Assembly: GCA_003024985.2 (NCBI GenBank)
Contig: PXIH01S0000893.1
Strand: one strand, 5' to 3'
Origin: Euperipatoides rowelli
Lineage: Eukaryota; Onychophora; Udeonychophora; Euonychophora; Peripatopsidae
DNA length: 14,806 nt
Part shown: positions 1-8,161 of the stretch, one piece after another
How the letters are laid out: each line of letters starts with the position of its first letter
Position numbering within the stretch: position 1 is the first letter of the stretch
Made by a program: the position numbers and the translations under genes
The notes under the pieces: model-generated
What the model saw: only the letters and a program-made list of their open reading frames with translations
The model's database searches: none
Told to the model about the DNA's origin: nothing

Positions 1-58
1 CTAAACCAAAACTATTACTCCAATCTGGGTCCCGACTCAAAAAGGTTAAGAAACCCTG
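1..58. mobile_element. Right end of a hAT transposon, truncated by the window edge
   Basis: Reading inward from base 58 on the minus strand gives CAGGGTTTCTTAACC followed by TTTTTGAGTCGGGACCC. This is the well-known hAT/Charlie-type terminus (CAGTGGTTCTTAACC, then a TTTTTGGGTCGCGACCC-like stretch). The element therefore ends at 58 and extends to the left beyond the window. The other terminus and the target-site copy are not visible, so ctctacca (59-66) as the 8 bp duplication is only a prediction. No coding sequence is present in this piece. Confidence 0.6.
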
Positions 59-66
59 CTCTACCA

Positions 67-268
67 TGTTCCATTTTTGGGCAAAGTGTCCAAAATTGGC
101 TCAAATTGTTTATGATAGCTTTTTTAAAGTTTTATCAATAAAATGTAAGATTCAATCATTCTTTGCGGAAATTTTTTTGTTTTATGACTTTAAACAAAAA
201 TTTTCGCAGTTGCCCAGTCATAAAAATTTAGTATCCAAAAATGGTTCATTCAATGACCAAAACTGGAA
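67..268. repeat. Left cluster of palindromic sub-terminal motifs (pogo element)
   Basis: Four near-palindromic ten-mers of the form CC-(A/T-rich 6)-GG lie here: CCATTTTTGG (71-80), CCAAAATTGG (90-99), CCAAAAATGG (235-244) and CCAAAACTGG (257-266). The surrounding bases are also similar. Related copies occur on the right side of the element. Such repeated motifs near both ends are expected of transposase-binding sites; that role is inference. Confidence 0.6.
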
Positions 269-407
269 CTTGTAAATATATATTATTTGAATATGTAATC
301 TACTATTTTGTTTTTAATGTAAATTTAATTTTTGTCCTATTTAATGCAAATATTGTTGCTTTTATCACTTAGTTTTATTTGTATCCACATATTTTTTTAA
401 AAAAATT

Positions 408-1931
408 ATGGTCAAAACAGAAGTTACAGTATATCTGGTACTAGGTCAAAAAAAAAAAGGGAATATAGTCACCATTCAAAATGCCTATAAAGATGTTGTT
501 GATTCTGAAATGAAGCTAGGAATCACAAGTTAGATGTTTGGAATTCTTGAAGTACTCTCTGGAACAAGATCGTAACAAGGCTCCACTAGCCTACATACTT
601 TACAACTAGGTCCTTTTTCTATTTTAACAGCTGAAGTTGAAAAACAAAAAGCATGAAATACATTCATTCTACAACTTGCTAAGAAAGGGTTTCCTTTGGA
701 CCTTGAGGCAATTCTATATTCTGTAAAAAATGTAGAGAATCTTGGTTTGAAAAATCTGTTCACTAATAACAGCTTGGATTTAATACCAAATGGAAGGGAT
801 TCCTTCGCAGATTCCCTTCAATATCGGAGAAACATTCTGAACATTTAGGGAAGCTAGATCACTTAGGACAGAGACGGGGGTAAGGTCTTGGTTTGATCAA
901 ATTAACGAATCCTTCCAACAAGATGGCACAGAAATGAACATTTTGGAAGACACAATCCGTATCTGGAATACTGACGTAAATGCTATTTTTCTATCACCAA
1001 AGAGAAATCTGATTTTGGTGGCTCGAGGAGAAAATGTTTATAATGTTTCAGGAAGTTCTGACAAGGATTGTATAACATTATTTACTGTTAATGCAGCTGG
1101 AGATCTCACTCACCACTTGTATTGTTCCCATATGAAATAATTTCTGGTAAAGTAAGTAGGCTAAGTAGACTATTCCCCTGCAGGATGGGGACTTGGGGGA
1201 GGGGACACAGAAAAGGGATGGATGACTGGAGAAAGATTTTTTAGTACATTGCTAATGTAGTCATTCTCTATATGGAAGAGAAAAGTATTATCTTCCTATT
1301 ATACTCTTTCTTGATGACACAAGTTTCATAATTTAACTAAGCACCACTAGGAGATTTAAAAAGGTTTCAAGGGTTATTACGTCTTCAGTTTGAAGTAATT
1401 ATTATTAAGCAAAAATAAAAGACAGCAAAGAGAAGCTAAAATAATAAAAAAAAGAGCAAAGCGAGAAAAAAGAAAATTGCGCCTAAGAAGATCAGTAAAC
1501 AAATGAAAAATAAAAAAAAGGTATCGAGAAAGAAGGAAAACAGTGATGAAAGTGACAGAGCATCAATCTCTCTTCTTAAAGCAATTTTGAAGAAAATGAA
1601 GATCCTGTTGAAGTTTTTGAAGTACCTGTGGGCTTAAATGTGAAAAAATAAAACCAAGTACTTTTGGTCTTGTTGAGTTCAAAGGTGGAAACAGGAATTC
1701 TACCACCTATACATATGCAGAAGAGAAAGAAGATTGCATGAACTAAGGGTTTTGGCATTAAATTGTTTAGATGCGACTAAAAAGGTATTTGTTGCAGTTG
1801 ATGATAATGTCTCTGTCAATCTTAAACAAATTATTGACATTTTGCCACAAACAAATTTAGTCATACAGGGTGCTAGGATGAGATATATTTTCAATGCTCT
1901 CGTAGAACAGATTTTTGAGAAAATCTACTGA
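408..1931 (+). pseudogene. Decayed pogo/Tigger (DDE_1 superfamily) transposase
   Basis: An intact protein of this family binds the transposon ends through N-terminal helix-turn-helix domains and cuts and rejoins DNA with a DDD/DDE catalytic domain. Remnants appear in the right order but in changing frames. The ATG at 408 opens 44 codons ending at a stop (VVDSEMKLGITS), then FGI, matching a psq-type HTH. ILQLAKKGFPLDLEAI and LFTNNS (about 640-775) match the second, CENP-B-type HTH. IRIWNTDVNAIFLSPKRN (about 952-1010) lies where the first catalytic Asp normally sits in a DE(S/T) motif; here it reads DVN. ENVYNVSGSSDKDCITLF follows. KGWMTGERFF (about 1215-1245) and ILFLDD (about 1300) cover the second Asp. 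A Lys/Arg-rich tail (1400-1540) follows. The final 65 codons (1734-1931) resemble the usual C-terminal tail ending ILPQTNLVIQGARMRYIFNA. Several stops and frameshifts make it non-functional. Confidence 0.85.
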
Positions 1932-2114
1932 TTGCTTTGTCATAAATGACGTTTCTTAAGAGTTGGTCAATTTAATTTTTAATAATAATAATAATGTTAA
2001 CTTGTAATGTTGGTCATTGTACCAAACAACTACTGCCTTATCCTTTTATAATAAAACATTTAAAAAATATCAATTATTATCATTCAATCCTTTTTAGGCT
2101 GTAAAAAAAAAAAC

Positions 2115-2132
2115 TGTCCAAAAATGGTACAT
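2115..2132 (+). repeat. Right sub-terminal motif copy 1 (pogo element)
   Basis: tgtccaaaaatggtacat contains the palindromic core CCAAAAATGG (2118-2127), identical to the core at 235-244. It lies just upstream of the hAT insertion point at 2141. Two further copies in the same orientation are at about 3666-3683 (core CCAATAATGG) and about 3863-3880 (core CCATAACCGG). They mark the right part of the pogo element on both sides of the hAT insertion. Confidence 0.6.
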
Positions 2133-2140
2133 ACAGTATC

Positions 2141-3647
2141 CAGCCCCGGCTCCAGGTATTTTGCCACCCAAGGCACACTAAGATCTTGCCGCCCTTAATA
2201 AAATCTGCTTAAATAGGAAAGCAAATTCATCTGACATTTAAATACATAAAAAATTCTATATACAGTATATTATTAAAATAAAAGCTAACTAGCCTTTAAA
2301 AAAATTAAAATATACAGTATGAACTCTTTATGGGATGACCCCTCCCCTTAAATTAAAAAAAAATAATAATATATACAGTACTGTAGTCTATAATATCAGG
2401 GGGTGCCAGATAATTTTTACATAAGATCTACTTTGCCAGTGAAAATCAATCCACAATCTACTTTTTCAAAAATTCCACAGGGGGGGGGGGGGGGGTGAAC
2501 AAACATTTTGTAGGGGGTCATTTCATGGATGATTTCCATAGTGGGAGGGGGTAGGAATTATAAAATAAAAGAAGGTAATTGTCTGAAATTATGGACTTAT
2601 TTTGTAACTTTGATTATTGATTTGAATTTCCTTGTTTTTGTTTTTAGACTTTTTTTGTTATTTTTATTTTTGTAAATAAAGTTTTTATTTAAATATTTTT
2701 TAAAAAAAAATGATAGTCTACTATACACTTGGGCCACTCCATCATTCCTTAGAAACAAGCAAATGAATGTTTATATTAGTTTAAGAAAGAAAACAAATGA
2801 AATTTCCTTCTCTTTTTTTTTTTCCAAATGAACAATTTGAATTATAAACAAACTCAAATGTAATACGAGATTTCTTTTAATAATTATTTTTATGGGAATT
2901 ATTTTGGCCATGAAAATGATTAATTTATATAAAAAAATTGCTACTTTATAACTATATTTCACAAGAAAACATTGTTTTTTTTTAGTGGATTTGCACCCAA
3001 CCAATATACTTTATTGTGATAATAACTGTAGTATTACAATATTGAAAGGATTGAAAGGAAGATTGAAACTAAGCAGCCGACTTTTAATTTCAAATGCTCA
3101 TATTTTGTTTCCCCCCCACATGAATTTCAAGTTAATTACGTATCCCCACTATTATGTAATTAATTAGTCTACTATATTAAAAAAGTAGAAGAGCAGATAG
3201 TTGTATAAATACGTAATATACAACTATGAAATAAAAAAAGGAATTCTATTACCGGTAGTATAAAAACAAACTTATTTTTCTTTATTATTAATTATTATTT
3301 TAATTATTGATTTTTCAATGGTTTTTGAAAATTATTGGCGGTCTACCAAAAAGCATCTGGCATTCGACCAGTAGATCACGATAGACGTTATTGACACTGG
3401 TCTATATCATTAAAATAAAATTGACTACCGTAACCTTAAAATTTAATTTGCCGCCGAGCTTTGATTATAATAATTAGCTAATTGGCATCCAATTTTCATG
3501 CTTAAATACGACAAATAAATAATAAAATGAAAAGTATATTTTGAGGTATAATTTATATTTATTTATTTTTCTCAATTTTGCCGCCGCCCCAAATATCTTG
3601 CCGCCCGAATCCTGTGCCTTATGTGCTCGCCCCTGGAGCCGGGCCTG
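2141..3647. mobile_element. Non-autonomous hAT transposon, 1507 bp
   Basis: The left end CAGCCCCGGCTCCAGG (2141-2156) and the right end, read on the minus strand as CAGGCCCGGCTCCAGG (3647-3632), match at 15 of 16 bases. The similarity continues into the characteristic TTGCCGCCC-type sub-terminal sequence and AAGGCAC on both sides. The flanks agtatc (2135-2140) and actatc (3648-3653) are a possible decayed target duplication. The interior has no transposase. It is A/T-rich with a 16-base G run at 2480-2495, a gtgccagat/atctggcat inverted pair (about 2404 and 3354) and gaccagt...actggtc around 3366-3402. That inverted pair may be the remnant of another nested hAT MITE. The insertion splits the pogo element. 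Confidence 0.8.
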
Positions 3648-3665
3648 ACTATCCAAAACTAGTAT

Positions 3666-3880
3666 ATTGACCAATAATGGTACAAATGCACATTTTTTCG
3701 TAAAATATTTTTATAAAATTTTTATGATTGACAGGACTAAAAATGAATACATCTATCTCATTTATAATAGTTTTTTTTTTTTTGTTATTTTATAAAATTC
3801 AATCCTATAAAACATTATTTAGATTTACTATGATTTTATTTCTAAAGATAAACTCTTAAAATGTCCATAACCGGTACATT
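3666..3880 (+). repeat. Right sub-terminal motif copies 2 and 3 (pogo element)
   Basis: The two copies are tgaccaataatggtacaa (about 3666-3683) and tgtccataaccggtacat (about 3863-3880). Their presence beyond the hAT insertion shows that the pogo element resumes at 3648. The sequence between them is A/T-rich and noncoding. Confidence 0.5.
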
Positions 3881-4083
3881 CACCCTATTACGGCTTTTTT
3901 TTTTAAAATAAAAAGTTCAATTCTCTGTTAAATGATTTGACTAGATTGATTTTTTGTTTTATATTAAAAGTTATAGTTAAGAAACTGCCTTGTAAATGTC
4001 TATTATTAGGCTACAAGCTAAATTTGTGTTTCTTGTTGAAAATTATAATTGTCGTATTCCTAAAAGTTTATTTTATTTTACAG

Positions 4084-4195
4084 GTCCCAAATTAGTTGAA
4101 CGATTTCGACCAGATCTTAAAGTAAAATTTTCTGATTTAGGTGACAACGATATTATTTCTCAGTATATCTATCACTGTAATGCTCAAACACCGAG
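4084..4195 (+). CDS. ABHD5: ABHD4/ABHD5 family protein, internal exon A (partial gene)
   Basis: The exon completes a split Gly codon and then reads PKLVERFRPDLKVKF, a short variable loop and ISQYIYHCNAQTP, ending in AG of a split Ser codon. This corresponds to the part of human ABHD4/ABHD5 containing VQR(L/F)RPDFKRK and EYIYHCN(V/A)Q. It is bounded by a T-rich tract and cag (acceptor, 4081-4083) and gtaagt (donor from 4196). It joins in phase to the exon at 11983. ABHD5/CGI-58 coactivates triglyceride lipase at lipid droplets. ABHD4 is an N-acyl-phospholipid lipase. Invertebrates often carry one gene of this lineage (pummelig in Drosophila). The sequence mixes ABHD4-like and ABHD5-like residues, so the symbol marks the lineage rather than a settled orthology. 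Earlier exons, with the nucleophile elbow, lie upstream of the window. Confidence 0.9.
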
Positions 4196-4458
4196 GTAAG
4201 TACTTCACTTGTAATTATGTTGTATTTACTATTATATAATTCGGTGACATGAAATACTATATAGGCTACTCTATATAAAAGTTGTGATATAAATCCCCTT
4301 GGTTTATTCTATTTAGTTATCAACAAACTTTTATCATCTGACGGAATTAATTTCAAGCTGAATTAATTAAACAACAGGCTGTCGTATATAAGAAAGCCAA
4401 AGGAGTGTGGTGGATAGTAATTTATTTTAATTTTAAGTTTTAATTTGATTCAAGTAAT

Positions 4459-5446
4459 TTAACCCTTTCAACTACAGAGACATGCTTGAGTATGTCAAAA
4501 TGTAATGCTACCTAGCATTGCAGAGATGTAGGCTACTAGCGTATGTTTTCTAAAAAGTTTTTTTTTTCCTTAAAAATTAATTTAAGTTTTTATCAATTTT
4601 AATTGGAGACTTCATTCTAAATTCTTTCATTGATAGATAGCTGTGTTTTAAAAAAAATTCTCGAAATCCAGTGAACATCTCATTTTTATATCTACATATA
4701 GAGACATATGCTGCACTAACGGCAAATTATATTTATTGTAATAAATTTGAAAATATTTAAATTGATCCTAAAGATTCAATTTTCAAGATATATGGCCTAT
4801 AATCACTATATATTTTAATAAACAGATGCTTTTTATAAAAATATTAAAAAAGAGGAATTCAGGATTTCAAATCTCAATTTTATCCAAATTTATAAATCTG
4901 CTCTTATATAATGTATATATTTTGTTTTTATATGTATTTCATGAAATCAAACAATTTATTACTAAAATGCAAAGTTTAGAATTATAAGAATTGTTGTATT
5001 TTCATTAACGTACTTACACATATCCTATATATCCTAAGATGTATTAGCAATTCCTGTATATCCACAGATGTACAGTATATATGCATACATATTAAATTTC
5101 ATAAATATTTTACTAAAAAAATTTTAGTTTCATATTGTTTGAAAGATGGATTATAAGTAGAGTTGTTCATTTTTCGTTTTAGCTATAAAAACGAAATATT
5201 GTAAATACATCATATTTTAATTGATCTTCATGTTTTATANCTAAATTTTTATATTAAAACACTATAAAACACGAAATCCTTATTTTAAAATGCTAAATTT
5301 TCGATTTTTATTTGCTAAAAAACACCAACTCTAATTATAAGTTGTTTTTATATAAAATTAAACTATTAATAATAAATAGAAAAAATAAATCTGGATATAG
5401 CCTACTGCATGAGTTATGTTTTTTGACCTGGAGTGGAAGGGATTAA
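4459..5446. mobile_element. Probable piggyBac-type MITE
   Basis: TTAA (4459-4462) is followed by CCCTTTCAACTACAG. On the minus strand TTAA (5446-5443) is followed by TCCCTTCCACTCCAG. Both resemble piggyBac ends (TTAA target with a CCCTTT-like start), and the two share most of their first 15 bases. No transposase is present. The two ends differ by several substitutions and possibly one base in spacing, so this is less certain than the element at 12427-13034. It contains an inserted 176 bp hAT MITE. Confidence 0.45.
5158..5333. mobile_element. hAT-type MITE, 176 bp, with perfect 8 bp target duplication
   Basis: attataag occurs immediately before (5150-5157) and immediately after (5334-5341) the element. 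The termini are TAGAGTTGTTC on the left and, read on the minus strand, TAGAGTTGGTG on the right. The inverted similarity continues inward (TTTTAGC, then ATAAAAA, CGAAA). An 8 bp duplication with TAGAGTTG ends fits a hAT family. It is noncoding and holds one ambiguous base at 5240. Confidence 0.85.
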
Positions 5447-6032
5447 GGTTAATTTCATTCAGAATCAATTCAAAATTGTATCCTGTAATCTAAAATACTA
5501 TTGGCTTGGAATTTAAATGTCAACAAATCAGTGTGTTCTTAAGAAATCGGACTCAAAGCACCTGTCATTTTGTAATGTATTTAGCCAGAATATTTTTTAT
5601 ATCCATTAAATGATCTAACTATTGAAAAAAAATTGAAAATTATCATGAGAATTTTGATAAAATATTTAAGGAAGGGGAGGGGGGGGGGTTAATATGTGTT
5701 CAATGTAGTAAAATTGAAGTTTTTTTTTTTTTTAAAACAATATAGTATGGTAATTTATTTTCATTTTATGTGGCAATTATGGTTCAAAAAATACTCGTTT
5801 ATATTAATAAAATGATCTTGTACCATATTTTATTGCAATTTAATTGCACCTATTCCAGACTTTACATGTATCTTATTGACACATCACTTAGTGGGAGCCA
5901 GAGTTTACTAATCTCATAATTTTTAAATGATTTTAAAGAATAAAATGCTAATATTAAAATATAATGATTAACAGGTAAGATAATTTTTTTATATTTATAA
6001 GAGAACTTTATAGAAAACTTAACAGACATATG

Positions 6033-6124
6033 TGAAATCAATGGAGCCTATAAGTGTATCTTTTAAAATCCAGGTGATTGTATATAGTAACCAGAATCTT
6101 AAGTATTGTGAGCCATTGATTTCA
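6033..6124. repeat. Inverted repeat, 12 bp arms
   Basis: TGAAATCAATGG (6033-6044) and its exact complement CCATTGATTTCA (6113-6124) are separated by 68 bases. Weaker matching continues outward (catatg on the left, catacgaacatg on the right). It may be a small foldback element. I see no target duplication. Confidence 0.5.
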
Positions 6125-6381
6125 TACGAACATGCGAGGTATTCTAACCAGGCACTCTAAAATTTATATTAAAAAAAAAATCCAACCTAATTTATTATGT
6201 TTAAATTATTATTACCTTAAAATCCCTTAAAAATATGAAATACAATCAATAGATATTATATTCGACAGTTTTCTTTTATAAACTGTAGGCTATATGTTAA
6301 GAGTCAATGTCTATAACCTAAGCATTACATGAAATTCATAAGCATGCTAAACAATGTGAGACTGTTGATGATAAAGTGTAA

Positions 6382-6420
6382 AACACAATCTATTTCACTG
6401 ATTGTGTGATAGATTGTGTT
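6382..6420. repeat. Hairpin with 12 bp perfect stem
   Basis: AACACAATCTAT (6382-6393) pairs exactly with ATAGATTGTGTT (6409-6420) across a 15-base loop, which can form a further CAC/GTG pair. There is no T tract or gene end to suggest a terminator, and the context is intronic. Confidence 0.65.
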
Positions 6421-6447
6421 AGGAACTTAGGGGTAGAGTTAAGATTA

Positions 6448-6500
6448 ACCTTAAAAACCCGTCCTAAACCTAACCCTATGCCTAGACTAATGCTAACTAC
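6448..6500. repeat. Degenerate CCTAA-like simple repeat
   Basis: The stretch reads ccttaaaaacccgtcctaaa, then cctaaccctatgcctagac. Irregular cctaa/ccta units recall a decayed telomere-like or simple repeat. The match is loose and too short to assign. Confidence 0.3.
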
Positions 6501-7427
6501 AGTACTGAAAATAATATACAAATACATTTCTTTAATACTTTAACACAGGTGATAATGCATTGTGCAGAATGTTTAGGTATTTCATATATCGCATGGATTC
6601 TGTACTTTGCCATTAACACACTGTTATGCAATATAGGCATTAGGCAGTTATCCATTGAGAGGAAGGGGTTGTTTTATTTGACTTTATTAATAATTAACAA
6701 TTTTTAAAACATATATTTTTTTTATATTTAAAAAAATTCTATCTGTAATAAGAAAACAAAAAATAAAGAACTAAGTAAAAAAAAAGGATTCTATACCAGA
6801 GGTGGGGAACCTGCGTCCTTAAGGCACATGCTGCTTTTTCAGGTGTTTGGTGTGGCCTTTTCACATATTTTCCAAAAGGCCACATGCGGCCTGTTAAGGT
6901 ATTTTTGTACTACAATATTTTATCAATTATGTATCTTCATCATTTATATTTTATAAATTATACAATTTCAATCTTAACATAAAGATAAATGTCAATAAAA
7001 CACATAACCTTTGGATATAACACTTTCCTATCAAGGCAAGAGTCAGACTTTTATCATATTCTAAAAATTAATTCTTTTTCTTAAGCTGAGGCGATTATTT
7101 ATTGCTTGCATTCATAGCCTGTTAATTGCTCTCTTCATTTTATTATTATATGTAATTTCTAAATTCCCAGAAATTACATTTGTCCCTCTCTTTAACTTTT
7201 ACTACTTTTGACAATGATCACTAAGCAAAATATTAGAACTAAGAAATTTAGAAAGATTATTTAAAAACTCATTAGGAGCTTGATTTTCTTACTAGTCCTA
7301 TCTCTATAATGGGACTCCCTTAGGAATTTCATTTATGACATCAAGTTTCACTTGGGGGTGGTAGATGTCATCTGTAACAACAAACAAATATTGGGTAGAC
7401 ATCACCAAGAGGTGGGCGTAATTAATT

Positions 7428-8100
7428 AGATGCCATTTTCCAATATGGCCACCAATATATCTAACATGGAACGTTGCTCTGAAACTATAGCACTTGTAAA
7501 GGCCCATTACATATCAAACTTTTGGTTTTTTGAGATGAAAATAGCATGGAAGGTATGTGCAGACACGTAGCTGTACAATTTATGCCACTTTCCAATATGG
7601 CCGCCAATATATCTATGATAGAACTTTGCTCGGAAACTATAGCACTTACAAAGGCCTATTATATATCAAACTTTAGGTTTTTGGGGATGAAAATAGCATG
7701 GAAGGTATGTGCAAACCCGTAACTATACAATTTACGCCATTTTTAAATATCGCCACCAATATATCTACCTTAGAACTTTGCTCGGAAACTATAGTACTTG
7801 CATAAGCCTAAGATATATCAAACTATGTTTTTTGGGATGAAAATAGTATGGAAAGTATGTACAGACATATAGCTATATAATTTACACCATTTTCCAATAT
7901 GGCAGCCTATATATCTACCATAGAACATTGCTCGAAAACTATAGCACTTACAAATGCCCAAGATATATCAAACTATAGTTTTTTTGGATGAAAATAACAT
8001 GGAATGTATGTATAAACCCATAGCATTAGCAATACAACTTACACCACTTTTCAATATAGCTACCAATATATCTGCCGCAAAAGCTTATAAAAAACTAAGC
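7428..8100. repeat. Tandem repeat, about 152 bp unit, four copies plus a partial
   Basis: The anchor ccaatatggccgccaatata, or its variants, begins at 7440, 7592, 7744, 7894 and 8051, giving periods of 152, 152, 150 and 157. Each unit also contains a gctcggaaactatagcactt-like segment, an atatatcaaac segment and ggatgaaaatagcatggaa. The period is not a multiple of three and no frame stays open, so it is not a coding repeat. The last copy is partial and more diverged. The array stops about 60 bases beyond the 3' end of the minus-strand XPG-type pseudogene, so it may be the sub-terminal part of the same transposon. Confidence 0.92.
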
Positions 8101-8161
8101 GTATTAAAAAAATAATCAGTTTGTTGAACAAATTATAATATGTACATCATGTGATTTGGTT

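Larger units (their letters stand above)
66..3881 (+). mobile_element. pogo/Tigger-like DNA transposon, interrupted by a hAT insertion
   Basis: The span is set by a decayed pogo-type transposase (408-1931) and by matching ends. ATGTTCCATTTTTGGGCA at 67-84 is the inverted counterpart of tgtccataaccggtacat at about 3863-3880 and of tgtccaaaaatggtacat at about 2115-2132. ttgcccagtcataaaaattt (209-228) is also mirrored on the right at about 3712-3731. Removing the 1507 bp hAT (2141-3647) leaves about 2.3 kb, the usual length of pogo/Tigger elements. The exact ends and the TA target duplication are not certain: a TA lies at 62-63 on the left and near 3886 on the right, but neither directly abuts the matching termini. 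The element lies in intronic DNA upstream of the ABHD exon, in the same orientation. Confidence 0.55.

Noticed and set aside
2398-3410. Possible nested hAT MITE (caggggg-tgccagat on the left, atctggcattcgaccag on the right) inside the 2141-3647 element
   Set aside because: Only a 9 bp inverted match (gtgccagat) is clear. The right end lacks a matching CACCCCTG terminus and no target duplication is seen.
3474-3674. Minus-strand open frame of 66 codons (ARLQGRAHKAQDSGGK)
   Set aside because: It is a translation of the GC-rich hAT terminus, not a gene; the same frame appears by chance in many copies of such ends.
3996-4083. In-frame ATG extension upstream of the ABHD exon
   Set aside because: It reads through the T-rich acceptor region and has no similarity to ABHD proteins; the acceptor at 4081-4083 ends the homology exactly.
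7304-7507. Minus-strand open frame of 67 codons overlapping the tandem repeat
   Set aside because: The repeat period is not a multiple of three and no frame is shared between units.
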